Assembly: GCF_001611675.1 (NCBI RefSeq)
Contig: NZ_CP014766.1
Span: 4,649,422 to 4,713,421, forward strand
DNA from: Pontibacter akesuensis
Lineage (GTDB): Bacteria; Bacteroidota; Bacteroidia; Cytophagales; Hymenobacteraceae
Direction: 5' to 3'
DNA length: 64,000 bases
Shown here: positions 9,775 to 18,183 of the stretch, piece by piece
Layout: each line of letters opens with the position of its first letter
How positions within the stretch are numbered: position 1 is the first letter of the stretch
Translations under genes and position numbers: made by a program
Notes under the pieces: generated by a model
The model's input: only the letters and a program-made list of their open reading frames with translations
The model's database searches: none
Told to the model about the DNA's origin: nothing

Positions 9775-11430
9775 TTACAGCTTCCGTACCTGCTCCAGTT
9801 TAAGGGTATTCATGGGGTTTGCCTCCAGCCCTACAATGTTGTTTTGCGTCAGCATAATCACCTCGTCATAAAAGAGTACGATTACCGGGGCTTCATCCAT
9901 CACAATTTGATCCATCTGCTGGTATAGCGCCCACCGCTTTTTCACGTCCCGTTCCAGGTTCGCTTTCTCATATAGCCGGTCAAACTCTTCGTTAACAAAA
10001 TGCGTTTTGTTGGGGCCGGCCGGCGAAAAGTTCTTGCTGTAAAACAAAGCCAGGTAGTTTTCGGCATCCGGGTAGTCGCCCAGCCAGGATTTCATAAAGA
10101 AGGGAGCGCGGCCGTTGTCCACGGTTTCCTGGTGCGCTGGTGCCTGGTTGATGTCGATCTGCACCTTTGCCCCCACCTCAGCCCACTTCTTCTGCATGTA
10201 CTCGGCTAGTTCCTTGTGCTCGGCCACCGTGCTAAGGCGCATTTGCAGCGGGTTGCCTGCATTGTAGCCTGCCTCCTGCAGCAAGGCCACCGCCTTCTGC
10301 GGGTTATAGCTATACCCTACCACGGCCTTGGCATCAAAGGAGGGCAGCGATGGCGGCACCATGCCCGACTCACCGGGAATGCCCATGTTGTTACGAAAGT
10401 AGGCGATCATCTCCTTCTTATTGATGGCGTAGCTCAGCGCCTGCCGTACGCGCTTATCCTTTAGCGCCGGGTTTGGATTGCTCAAATTGGTTGGGTCCAA
10501 CTGAAAGCCTATATACTCGGTGTTCAGGTAAGGCACTTTCTGAACCGTGAAAGCATCTTTGAAGTCTTCCTGAATGGTGCCATCGTTGTTAAGGATCAAA
10601 TCGCGGGAGCCTTCCTTGATTCCGGAAAGGTAATCGAGCTTGCCCTGCATAAAGGTCAGGAACTCAGATTTCTTATCGGTGATAAAGGTTATCTGTACCG
10701 CATCCAGGTATGGCAGTTGTTGCCCCTGAGCATCTTTTTTCCAGTACCTCGGGTTGCGGTGCATAACGATAGCATTGCCTTCATCCCAAAGCTTAAAAAC
10801 GAAAGGCCCTGTCCCTACCGGGTTCGCACGAAAATCTTTGCCATACTTGGCTACAGCCTCCTGCGGCACTACATAGGCATACGGCATCGTCAGAATCTCC
10901 ATGAAAGCGATAAACGGCTCGTTCAGGTAGACTTTAAACGTGCTGTCGTTCACTGCCAGAAAAGCCGTGTCTGAGATAGCCCCGGAGGCATCAGTCAATA
11001 CCTTATCATTAAAGACCCAGGCACCTGTGCTGGCGGTGGCAGGATCGACAATTCGCTTAAAAGAGTACTCAAAGTCGGCGGCAGTAACTTTGCGCCCTTT
11101 GCCACTTTTAAATACTTCACTGTCGTGAAAGTATACATCATCCCGCAGGTGGAAGGTATAGCTGCGGCCATCTTCGGAAACCTCCCAGCTTTTAGCTATA
11201 CCTGGTCCGGTCTTCAGTTCCTGGTCCAGTTCCACAAGGCCGTTGTACAGCTGCGTCACTGCCCGGATGTTGGCCTGGTTTCGGGCAAAGGCAGGGTCAA
11301 GCGACGACAAAGCTTCGGGCTGGTTATACCTAAAAACTGTTTTGTCCGTTCCTGTTTTAGCGGCTTCAGAGCAGGCGGAAAAAAGCCCCAGAATTGTGGA
11401 TAAATAAAGGATAAGTGATCTGAAATGCAT
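9775..11430 (-). CDS. ABC transporter substrate-binding lipoprotein, peptide family (SBP_bac_5)
   Basis: A 551-residue solute-binding protein of the OppA/DppA family. The lipobox LFSAC near residue 20 predicts anchoring on the membrane facing the periplasm. Family landmarks include SLDPAFARNQANIRAVTQLY, YTFHLRDDVYFHDSE, ADFEYSFKRIVDP and VRQALSYAINKKEMI. The start is the ATG at 11430; an in-frame TTG at 11433 directly before it adds one residue. No permease or ATPase genes lie beside it, so it is an orphan binding protein whose partners are encoded elsewhere. It is divergent from the UPF0173-parA operon with 82 bases between start codons. Confidence 0.92.
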   Translation of the reverse strand: MHFRSLILYLSTILGLFSACSEAAKTGTDKTVFRYNQPEALSSLDPAFARNQANIRAVTQLYNGLVELDQELKTGPGIAKSWEVSEDGRSYTFHLRDDVYFHDSEVFKSGKGRKVTAADFEYSFKRIVDPATASTGAWVFNDKVLTDASGAISDTAFLAVNDSTFKVYLNEPFIAFMEILTMPYAYVVPQEAVAKYGKDFRANPVGTGPFVFKLWDEGNAIVMHRNPRYWKKDAQGQQLPYLDAVQITFITDKKSEFLTFMQGKLDYLSGIKEGSRDLILNNDGTIQEDFKDAFTVQKVPYLNTEYIGFQLDPTNLSNPNPALKDKRVRQALSYAINKKEMIAYFRNNMGIPGESGMVPPSLPSFDAKAVVGYSYNPQKAVALLQEAGYNAGNPLQMRLSTVAEHKELAEYMQKKWAEVGAKVQIDINQAPAHQETVDNGRAPFFMKSWLGDYPDAENYLALFYSKNFSPAGPNKTHFVNEEFDRLYEKANLERDVKKRWALYQQMDQIVMDEAPVIVLFYDEVIMLTQNNIVGLEANPMNTLKLEQVRKL

Positions 11431-11452
11431 CAATCTTTATGGCTAAAAAATG

Positions 11453-11460
11453 TATCTTTG
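11453..11460 (+). promoter_or_regulatory. -7 promoter box for the UPF0173-parAB-dapB-lepB operon
   Basis: TATCTTTG matches TAnnTTTG, 52 bases before the ATG at 11513. No convincing -33 TTTG is present. Confidence 0.5.
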
Positions 11461-11512
11461 TGCAAGTTTAAGGTATCTTGCGTAGATAAGTAAGAACTAA
11501 ATATATCAGACT

Positions 11513-12193
11513 ATGAAAATAACGTACTACGGCCAATCATGCTTCTTATTCGAAATTGGAGACAACCGCGTCTTGTTCGACCCGTTTATCTCCCCCAACG
11601 AATTCGCATCCAGCATAAACGTAGACGATATCAAGGCAGACTACATCCTGCTCTCCCACGGCCACCAGGACCATGTGCACGATGCTGAGCAGATAGCCAA
11701 GAACAATAACAGTACCATTATCGCCATACATGAGATTGCCAACTGGTTTGGCAACAATGGTGTGGAGAAAACGCACCCGATGAACATTGGCGGTAAAGTA
11801 ACGCTTCCTTTCGGAACCGTTAAAATGGTGAGTGCCATACATTCCAACTCTTTGCCTGATGGCTCCTATGCAGGGGCTGCGGCAGGCTTTGTGGTGGAAG
11901 CGGAGGAGAAAACATTCTACTTCGCCGGCGATACCGCCCTCACTTATGACATGAAACTTATCCCGGAGCAGTTTGATGTGGACTTCGCACTGATGCCAAT
12001 CGGGGATAACTTTACCATGGATGTACATGACGCCATGATCGCTGCCGACTTTGTGCAGGTTGACAAGGTAATCGGGATGCATTATGACACGTTCCCTTAC
12101 ATCAAAATAGACAAGGAAGAGGTGATGGAAGTGGCGAAAATGGTAGACAAAGAACTTATTTTGATGGAGATAGGTCAAACTATCGAATTATAG
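11513..12193 (+). CDS. Metal-dependent hydrolase, UPF0173 (metallo-beta-lactamase fold)
   Basis: A 226-residue metallo-beta-lactamase-fold protein of the UPF0173 family. The metal-binding motif HGHQDH is in [18 protein letters not shown] (about residues 48-65). Further metal ligands are probably in FAGDTAL, in MDVHDA and in [11 protein letters not shown] near the C-terminus. The cellular substrate is unknown. It has no signal peptide, so it is cytoplasmic. parA starts 8 bases after its stop, placing it as the first gene of a likely six-gene operon with parA, parB, a DUF5683 gene, dapB and lepB. Confidence 0.9.
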   Translation: MKITYYGQSCFLFEIGDNRVLFDPFISPNEFASSINVDDIKADYILLSHGHQDHVHDAEQIAKNNNSTIIAIHEIANWFGNNGVEKTHPMNIGGKVTLPFGTVKMVSAIHSNSLPDGSYAGAAAGFVVEAEEKTFYFAGDTALTYDMKLIPEQFDVDFALMPIGDNFTMDVHDAMIAADFVQVDKVIGMHYDTFPYIKIDKEEVMEVAKMVDKELILMEIGQTIEL

Positions 12194-12201
12194 CGGATAG
12201 A

Positions 12202-12984
12202 ATGGGAAAGATAATTGCGGTTGCAAACCAGAAAGGTGGCGTAGGCAAAACAACCACCGCCATTAACCTGGCGGCCAGCCTGGCAGCTTTAGAGTACAAA
12301 ACACTTTTAGTGGATGCAGACCCGCAGGCCAATGCCACGTCGGGATTGGGCTTTGACCCTGCCACCATAACGAGTAGCATTTATGAGTGCATGGTAGAGG
12401 ACGTGAAAGCGCAGGATATCATCCTGAAGTCGCCTAACTTCGATTTCCTGGACCTTATCCCGTCGCACATCGACCTGGTTGGTGCCGAGGTGGAGATGAT
12501 CAACATGCCAAACCGCGAGGAAAAAATGCGGGAGGCACTAAGCACCCTGAAGCAGCAGTACGACTACATCATCATCGACTGCTCCCCTTCGCTTGGCCTG
12601 ATCACGGTTAACTCGCTCACAGCAGCCGACTCGGTGGTGATACCGGTGCAGTGTGAGTACTTTGCCCTGGAAGGCTTGGGCAAGCTGCTGAACACCATCA
12701 AGATCATACAGTCGCGCTTGAACATGGAGCTGGCCATTGAGGGCATCTTGCTCACGATGTACGACGTGCGCCTGCGCCTGAGCAACCAGGTGGTGGAAGA
12801 GGTGAAAACGCACTTCCAGCAAATGGTGTTCGATACCATTATTCCCCGCAACGTGAAACTGAGTGAATCACCTAGCTTTGGCATTCCGGCACTGCTGCAC
12901 GATGCAGAGAGCAAGGGCGCGTTAAGCTACCTGAACCTTGCCCGCGAGATAGCAGAGAAGAACAGTGTAGCGCTGGCAAAATAA
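12202..12984 (+). CDS. parA: ParA/Soj chromosome-partitioning ATPase
   Basis: A 260-residue ParA-family ATPase that moves ParB-bound origin regions along the nucleoid. The deviant Walker A motif KGGVGKTT is at residues 11-18, with the second signature lysine in K11. Later motifs are [16 protein letters not shown] and [13 protein letters not shown]. It has no N-terminal HTH domain, so it is the chromosomal short type rather than a plasmid ParA with autoregulatory DNA binding. parB follows after 12 bases. No parS-like palindrome was found in this window. Confidence 0.95.
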   Translation: MGKIIAVANQKGGVGKTTTAINLAASLAALEYKTLLVDADPQANATSGLGFDPATITSSIYECMVEDVKAQDIILKSPNFDFLDLIPSHIDLVGAEVEMINMPNREEKMREALSTLKQQYDYIIIDCSPSLGLITVNSLTAADSVVIPVQCEYFALEGLGKLLNTIKIIQSRLNMELAIEGILLTMYDVRLRLSNQVVEEVKTHFQQMVFDTIIPRNVKLSESPSFGIPALLHDAESKGALSYLNLAREIAEKNSVALAK

Positions 12985-12996
12985 TTACACGAGTAC

Positions 12997-13914
12997 ATGT
13001 CCGAAAACACGAATTCTGCACCTAACAAACGCAAAGGCGGCCTTGGCAGAGGCCTTGGATCCCTGCTAGAGGGAAATAAATACACCGGCAAAACCGAGTC
13101 ATCCACCTTAAACGAAGTTAATACCATCGCAGATATAGCCATTGATCAGATACAGACGAACCCCTACCAGCCGCGCACGCATTTTGACCAAACCGCGCTG
13201 GAGGAATTGGCAGAGTCTATCAAAGTACAGGGAATCATTCAGCCGATTACGGTGCGCCAGCTGGACGCTAACTCTTATCAGCTGATTTCAGGAGAACGCC
13301 GCTACCAGGCTTCTAAAATTGCTGGCCTCACTGTAATTCCCGCTTACATCCGCAAGGCCGATGACCAGCAGATGCTGGAGATGGCCCTGATTGAGAACAT
13401 CCAGCGCGAAAACCTGAATGCCATTGAGATTGCCCTCTCCTACCAGCGCCTGCTCTCTGAGTGCAGCATGAAACAGGAAGAACTGGGCGACCGCGTCGGC
13501 AAAAAGCGCACCACCGTTACAAATTACCTGCGCCTGCTCAAGTTGCCTCCGGATATTCAGATCGCCCTGCGCGATAACCTGATCACCATGGGCCACGCCC
13601 GTGCCCTGATTAACATCGATACAGTGGAGCAGCAGCTCGATGTGTTTAAGGAAGTGGTGGCGAAGGAGCTGTCGGTACGAAAGGTTGAGGAGCTGGTGCG
13701 TAACCTGCAGAATGCCAAGAAGAAACCGGAAGCACAGCACAAGCTACAGTTCAACAAGTATGAAGATGAGCTAAAGTCGGTGCAAACCAGACTGTCGTCA
13801 CAATTCGGAACAAAGATACAGGTGAAGGCGAACGAGGAGGGAAAAGGCGAAATCAAGATTCCGTTTGTGTCGGTGGATGAGCTGAACCGTATTCTCGAAA
13901 TCCTAAACTACTAA
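12997..13914 (+). CDS. parB: ParB/Spo0J chromosome-partitioning protein
   Basis: A 305-residue ParB. The N-terminal CTP-binding domain contains IQTNPYQPR and the ISGERRYQAS box, with the IENIQRENLNAIEIA helix after it. A helix-turn-helix region QEELGDRVGKKRTTVTNYLR (about 161-180) would recognise parS. The C-terminal part (from about 230) is the dimerisation region. The N-terminus, NKRKGGLGRGLGSLLEG, contains the GLGRGL box typical of ParB, thought to contact ParA. It sits between parA and the DUF5683 gene, with gaps of 12 and 6 bases. Confidence 0.95.
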   Translation: MSENTNSAPNKRKGGLGRGLGSLLEGNKYTGKTESSTLNEVNTIADIAIDQIQTNPYQPRTHFDQTALEELAESIKVQGIIQPITVRQLDANSYQLISGERRYQASKIAGLTVIPAYIRKADDQQMLEMALIENIQRENLNAIEIALSYQRLLSECSMKQEELGDRVGKKRTTVTNYLRLLKLPPDIQIALRDNLITMGHARALINIDTVEQQLDVFKEVVAKELSVRKVEELVRNLQNAKKKPEAQHKLQFNKYEDELKSVQTRLSSQFGTKIQVKANEEGKGEIKIPFVSVDELNRILEILNY

Positions 13915-13920
13915 CAACCG

Positions 13921-14592
13921 ATGAGGCTAAAGGCAGGTACAGTAATCTGGCTGCTGGGCATGGTTTTATACTTTGCTCCGGCTACCCCGCTGCTGGCGCA
14001 GGTGATTACCGTAGGTCCTGATTCTACCCTTGTGCCGACAGTGGAGGCCGCTGAACCCATTCCAATTCTCTATGACTCAATAAATGAGAAAAAATGGTTT
14101 TTCCTGAGTGAGTGGGACAAGCCAGCCAAAGCAGCCTTGTTCTCGGCCGTTGTTCCGGGAGCAGGCCAGTTTTACAACAAAGCCTATTGGAAAGTACCCA
14201 TTGTTTACGCCACAGGCGCTGTATTGGGGTTTTTCCTTATAGATAACAACAACAAGTACCAGGATTTCAGAGTGGCCCTGCTTCAGCGTAAGCGCAATGA
14301 AGTGGACAAGTATGTGGATCATCAGGTTTATGGCAAACAAAAACAAAATGGAACCATTAACCTGGAGGGAAGCCGCGACTTTTACCGCCGCAATCGCGAC
14401 CTGACTGTTATACTTTCAGTAGCTGCCTGGGGGTTGCAGGTGGCAGAGGCCTATGTGCATGCGCACATGAAAGACTTTGACGTGAGCGATGATCTGGCGC
14501 TACGCATGGAGCCCAGCCTTCTACCTGTCACTTCACAACCCGGAAGCGTTACTCCCGCTTTTACATTGACTTTATATACCCGTTCTAAATGA
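13921..14592 (+). CDS. DUF5683 domain envelope protein
   Basis: A 223-residue protein with a signal peptide (about residues 1-26, ending LLAQ). A DUF5683 domain follows: the conserved start EWDKPAKAALFSAVVPGAGQ and FYNKAYWKVPIVYATGAVLG with membrane-spanning character, and a second hydrophobic stretch near LTVILSVAAWGLQVAEAYV. The motif PGAGQFYNK resembles the P-G-x-G-Q-x-Y pattern of TM2-like small membrane domains. Function is unknown. In many Cytophagales it sits between parB and dapB, as here, and its stop overlaps the dapB start by 4 bases, which implies translational coupling. Confidence 0.85.
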   Translation: MRLKAGTVIWLLGMVLYFAPATPLLAQVITVGPDSTLVPTVEAAEPIPILYDSINEKKWFFLSEWDKPAKAALFSAVVPGAGQFYNKAYWKVPIVYATGAVLGFFLIDNNNKYQDFRVALLQRKRNEVDKYVDHQVYGKQKQNGTINLEGSRDFYRRNRDLTVILSVAAWGLQVAEAYVHAHMKDFDVSDDLALRMEPSLLPVTSQPGSVTPAFTLTLYTRSK

Positions 14593-15305
14593 GAATTTTA
14601 CTGATCGGCTATGGCAAGATGGGGAAAACCATCGAGCAAATGGCTGTGGCACAAGGCCATGAAATAGCGGGCCGGATTGACCATGAAAATGCGCAGGAAC
14701 TACAGAAGTATACTTCTGCCGACACTGACGTGGCCATTGAGTTCACGCATCCCGCGTCTGCTTTCGAAAACATCAGCTACTGTCTGAAGAACGGCATCCC
14801 TGTGGTGTCGGGCTCTACCGGCTGGCTAAGCCATTTTGAAGAAGCAAAAGCCCTTTGCCAGGAGTACCAGGGCGCCTTTTTTTATGCCTCCAACTACAGC
14901 GTGGGCGTAAACCTGTTCTTCCACTTCAACGAATACATTGCCCGTAAAATGCAGGAATACCAAGCGTACGGTGTTTCTATCCGGGAAATACACCACCTGC
15001 AGAAGGTAGACAAGCCTAGCGGAACAGGCATCACGACGGCAGAGGGTATACTGGCTAGTTACAAAGATTTAGAGGGCTGGGTGGCTGATAATCCGGAAGA
15101 AAAAACTAAATTAAACATCGCGTCGGAGCGTGAGCCCAATGTAGTTGGCACCCATATTGTAACTTACAGTTCTGAAGTAGACCAAATTGAACTGGGGCAT
15201 GTAGCCCACAGTCGTGCGGGTTTTGCCGAGGGCGCTGTAATGGCTGCTGCCTGGTTGCAAGGCCGACAAGGCGTGTACGGTATGAAGGACCTGCTGAACC
15301 TCTAA
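14589..15305 (+). CDS. dapB: 4-hydroxy-tetrahydrodipicolinate reductase
   Basis: A 238-residue DapB, the NAD(P)H-dependent reductase of the lysine and diaminopimelate pathway, which supplies peptidoglycan cross-linking residues. The N-terminal Rossmann motif reads LIGYGKMGKTIEQ. The catalytic and substrate motif is EIHHLQKVDKPSGTG. EFTHPASAFEN and VVSGSTGW are also family features. The start overlaps the DUF5683 stop (ATGA type). lepB begins 14 bases downstream. Length and motifs are those of an ordinary functional enzyme. Confidence 0.97.
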   Translation: MRILLIGYGKMGKTIEQMAVAQGHEIAGRIDHENAQELQKYTSADTDVAIEFTHPASAFENISYCLKNGIPVVSGSTGWLSHFEEAKALCQEYQGAFFYASNYSVGVNLFFHFNEYIARKMQEYQAYGVSIREIHHLQKVDKPSGTGITTAEGILASYKDLEGWVADNPEEKTKLNIASEREPNVVGTHIVTYSSEVDQIELGHVAHSRAGFAEGAVMAAAWLQGRQGVYGMKDLLNL

Positions 15306-15319
15306 CCATCCTTAAGTAG

Positions 15320-16426
15320 ATGAACGTAAAATTCTGGGATAAGAAGGCTGAAACAAAAGAGCCGAAAAAGAAAAAAAGCTTTGCCCGCGAGTGGGGCGAT
15401 GCCATCTTATTCGCCGTGGTAGCAGCCAGTTTAATTCGTTGGGCTACCTTCGAAGCGTATACTATCCCTACCCCGTCTATGGAGAAATCGCTGCTCGTAG
15501 GCGATTTCCTGTTTGTGAGCAAGCTGCACTATGGCCCGCGCACTCCGATTACCCCGCTGCAGGTACCGCTCACGCACCAGACCATTTGGGGAACAAACAT
15601 CCCTTCCTACTCCGAGGCCATTCAGTTGGAGCCGCACCGCTTGCCTGGTTTCTCCGAGGTGAAGCGTAACGATGTGGTGGTGTTCAACTACCCTACAGAG
15701 GATTACCACCCGGCTGATTTACGCACGAACTACATTAAACGCGCCATCGGCTTGCCCGGAGATTCGCTTCAGATAAAGGACCTGCAGGTATATATTGACG
15801 GAAAGCCAATTGAGAACCCGGAGAAGTTGCAGTACAGGTACATACTTGTGCCAGAGATGCAGCTTTCCCAGAAGTTTTTCCAGGACAGGAACATCAACCT
15901 GGATGGGGTTCAGCTAATTGAAGGCGGGTATATGGTAGATGCCACGCCTGAATTAGCCAAAGAGATGGCAGCGCTTGATTTCATGAAGGAAGTTATCCTC
16001 TATAAAGATATTCCTGGAAATGCCGAAGCAGCTGTATTCCCGCAGATACCAAGCAGACTAAAGTGGAACAAGGACAACTACGGTCCCATCTATATCCCAC
16101 AGGAAGGAGCCACCGTGAATATCACAGGCGAATCGCTGCCGTTTTACGAGCGCGTGATCTTGAAGTATGAGCGCAACGAAAACGCAGAGGTACGCGACGG
16201 AAAATTGTTCATTAACGGCAAAGAGGTAACGCAATATACGTTCAAGCAAGACTATTACTTTATGATGGGTGATAACCGCCACAATTCATTAGACTCGCGC
16301 TACTGGGGCTTTGTACCGGAAGATCATATAGTTGGTAAGGCCGTGATGATCTGGATGTCTACTAACCCGGAAGGCGGACTGTTTGACAAAATCCGCTGGA
16401 GCCGTCTCTTCAACACTATTAAGTAG
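15320..16426 (+). CDS. lepB: Signal peptidase I
   Basis: A 368-residue type-I signal peptidase that removes signal peptides from exported proteins at the periplasmic face of the inner membrane. The single N-terminal membrane segment (about residues 27-42) is followed by the catalytic Ser53 in IPTPSMEKSL. The general base is Lys140 in YIKRAIGLPGDS, and the C-terminal box is GDNRHNSLDSRYWG. It is longer than the minimal family because of an insert between the last two boxes (about 165-300), which is usual in Bacteroidota. It is the last gene of the parA operon and is followed by the perfect hairpin at 16435-16491. Confidence 0.96.
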   Translation: MNVKFWDKKAETKEPKKKKSFAREWGDAILFAVVAASLIRWATFEAYTIPTPSMEKSLLVGDFLFVSKLHYGPRTPITPLQVPLTHQTIWGTNIPSYSEAIQLEPHRLPGFSEVKRNDVVVFNYPTEDYHPADLRTNYIKRAIGLPGDSLQIKDLQVYIDGKPIENPEKLQYRYILVPEMQLSQKFFQDRNINLDGVQLIEGGYMVDATPELAKEMAALDFMKEVILYKDIPGNAEAAVFPQIPSRLKWNKDNYGPIYIPQEGATVNITGESLPFYERVILKYERNENAEVRDGKLFINGKEVTQYTFKQDYYFMMGDNRHNSLDSRYWGFVPEDHIVGKAVMIWMSTNPEGGLFDKIRWSRLFNTIK

Positions 16427-16434
16427 TAGGCATA

Positions 16435-16491
16435 CTTTCATTAAGCAGCAAAGCCAGGCATGTTATGCCTGGCTTTGCTGCTTAATGAAAG
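16435..16491. terminator. Perfect 27-bp inverted repeat between lepB and arsC-like gene
   Basis: Bases 16435-16461 and 16465-16491 are exact reverse complements with a 3-nt loop (GTT). It sits between convergent genes, 8 bases after the lepB stop, and probably ends transcription from both sides, although neither flank has a clear T-run. The stem is much longer than the 11-17-bp stems of the other terminators here. Confidence 0.75.
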
Positions 16492-16538
16492 TGGCTAAGG
16501 CCAGTATGGTAGAAAAAAAATAGTGGTACTTATACTTG

Positions 16539-16880
16539 TTAAAGCAGCTGCTGCACGTTTTCAGGAGGTCGGCCCAGTACGGCTTTGTCTCCTTTCACCA
16601 CTATCGGCCGCTCGATGAGTACCGGGTGAGCGACCATTGCAGCTATCAGCTCATGGTCCGTTAGTTGCCTGCCTTTGTAGTTCTCCTTAAAAATAGCTTC
16701 GCCCTGGCGTATGAGCTGTCCGGGTTTCATGTCTAGCTTTTGCAAAAGTCGGTTGATCTCCTCTGCCGTAGGTGGGTTTTTCAGGTAATCCACCACCTCC
16801 ACGTCTTGCCCTGCCTGTTGAATGAGTTCCAGTGTCTGGCGGCTCTTGCTGCATCGGGCATTATGGTATATTTTGAGCAT
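16539..16880 (-). CDS. arsC: ArsC/Spx-family protein, putative glutaredoxin-type arsenate reductase
   Basis: A 113-residue thioredoxin-fold protein of the ArsC/YffB/Spx family. The redox or catalytic Cys10 lies in YHNARCSKSR, and the C-terminal half has the family landmark HPVLIERPIVVKGDKAVLGRP. This matches glutaredoxin-coupled arsenate reductases, which reduce arsenate to arsenite, but members without an ars operon often have other or unknown roles. No arsenic regulator or efflux gene is nearby. It is monocistronic and convergent with lepB. Confidence 0.85.
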   Translation of the reverse strand: MLKIYHNARCSKSRQTLELIQQAGQDVEVVDYLKNPPTAEEINRLLQKLDMKPGQLIRQGEAIFKENYKGRQLTDHELIAAMVAHPVLIERPIVVKGDKAVLGRPPENVQQLL

Positions 16881-17017
16881 CTTAATATGATCTGATGAAA
16901 CGAAAGATAAGCTGTAGAAACGAAGATAACACCTGCAGCGGGCCTAACACAAGAATCTTTACAAGGCGTAAACAAAAATTTTCATAATTTTAGCCACTTA
17001 AACCTCCACCAACCTCT

Positions 17018-17785
17018 ATGGAAAAACACACCTTTACCCAAAGCGCCTGCCTTTTGCTCGCGCTGTTGCTTTTCTCCTGCCTCAGTTATGCAGGTATGCC
17101 CAAAACCAAGTATAAAAGTGGCGCAGCATTGGTAAAAGCCATGCACAAACACTGGCAAGGCAAATGGTATCCTAATTTTAAATTTGAGCAACGTGCCATA
17201 TTTTATGACAAAGGCACCGTTACAAAAGAGGAAGTTTGGCAGGAGATTTACAGCCAACCAAGCCGGCTGCACATCCGCTTTGATGGGTTTGAGAGTGGCA
17301 AAGGCGTCATTTTTGCCCAAGACTCGGTGTATAGCTTTACTGATAATAACCTGACTGCCTCCAAAGCACAGATTCACCCGCTCGTGTTGCTATCCTTTGA
17401 TGTGTACTTCTACAAGCCTGAGGTTACGGTGGCAAAACTGCAGCAACTTAACTTCGACCTAAACAAAACAACAACAGCCGACTGGAAGGGCCGCAAAGCT
17501 ATTGTGGTGGGCACTACCAACGCCGCAGACAGCAGCAGCAGTCAATTTTGGGTTGATGCGGAGCGACTGTACGTGCTGCGTATTGTGACCAATAACGGCG
17601 GCATAACGCGCGATGTGGAAATGAACAACTACAAACTCCTGGAAAACAACTGGGTAGCCACTGAAATAGTGTTCAAGACGAATGGCGAAACTACTATGCG
17701 CGAAGAATACTACAACATAAGCTTCCCGGACACGGCAGATAATGCCTGGTTCGAACCCACTAACTTCAAAAACACGCGTTGGTAG
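17018..17785 (+). CDS. Exported protein with LolA-like features, function unknown
   Basis: A 255-residue protein with a signal peptide at residues 1-25 (hydrophobic ACLLLALLLFSCLSYA). The Cys inside the hydrophobic run does not make a convincing lipobox. The mature part reads as alternating beta strands (FKFEQRAIFYDKG, SRLHIRFDGF, YSFTDNNL, KAIVVGTTNA, RLYVLRIVT, NNWVATEIVFKTNGETTMREEYYNIS), the pattern of LolA/LolB-type or outer-membrane lipoprotein-sorting folds that hold lipid or a hydrophobic ligand. The assignment is by strand pattern only. It stands alone. A weak promoter-like TAATTTTA lies at 16985-16992. Confidence 0.6.
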   Translation: MEKHTFTQSACLLLALLLFSCLSYAGMPKTKYKSGAALVKAMHKHWQGKWYPNFKFEQRAIFYDKGTVTKEEVWQEIYSQPSRLHIRFDGFESGKGVIFAQDSVYSFTDNNLTASKAQIHPLVLLSFDVYFYKPEVTVAKLQQLNFDLNKTTTADWKGRKAIVVGTTNAADSSSSQFWVDAERLYVLRIVTNNGGITRDVEMNNYKLLENNWVATEIVFKTNGETTMREEYYNISFPDTADNAWFEPTNFKNTRW

Positions 17786-18183
17786 AATCCCGGAGCGGGT
17801 GCTGAAGTATGGCAACCGGTTCTTTTCACCTCATTACAATAGGCCCCTAAAAGCAAAAAACTGCACTCTATCAGAATGCAGCTTTATTAATCTGGAATTA
17901 AAAACTAATCAAAACATTTTATATATAACAACCTTAGCAGGTATATAAGAGCAAAGTAAGTTATTGCCGCTTCATCTCATTATCCAAATGGTGCCGAGCA
18001 GAAGTATTGGCAACTTAAATTATCGAAGAAGCGAGAAACAACAATTGCTTGTTTCAGCTGTGCTACCTCCTTAACTTCTGCTAAGTAACACAAGCGTCCG
18101 CCGCGCACAAAAGTAATTTTCAATAGTCCTACAATTTCTAATCAAGGTATACCCACAAGTATACCATTGATTTACAGACATAT
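17786..18183. other. 398-bp gap without a recognised gene
   Basis: No open frame with gene-like composition is seen. A 68-codon plus-strand frame overlapping the end of the upstream gene has no supporting features. The only structure recognised is the inverted repeat at 18141-18171 near its right end. Confidence 0.6.
18141..18171. promoter_or_regulatory. Operator-like inverted repeat upstream of the 520-residue unknown protein
   Basis: GGTATAC (18146-18152) and GTATACC (18159-18165) are exact complements with a 6-nt spacer. The symmetry continues outwards as ATCAA and TTGAT with a single bulge. The right edge is 13 bases before the ATG at 18184. Either a repressor site or a hairpin near the translation start is possible. 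The sequence also contains the AAGTATA motif that recurs in this genome. Confidence 0.4.

Noticed and set aside
11395..11403. TGTGGATAA, a perfect DnaA-box sequence near parAB
   Set aside because: It is a single copy inside a coding region with no cluster of further boxes, no AT-rich unwinding element and no dnaA or dnaN gene, so it does not show an origin.
12202..13914. parS sites close to parAB
   Set aside because: I looked for the TGTTTCACGTGAAACA-type palindrome around the CACGTG occurrences (for example 9414, 18898, 46386, 51663, 54688); none has the full symmetry.
16539..16880. Arsenic-resistance operon
   Set aside because: The ArsC-family gene stands alone without arsR, arsB or acr3, so an arsenic role cannot be claimed from context.
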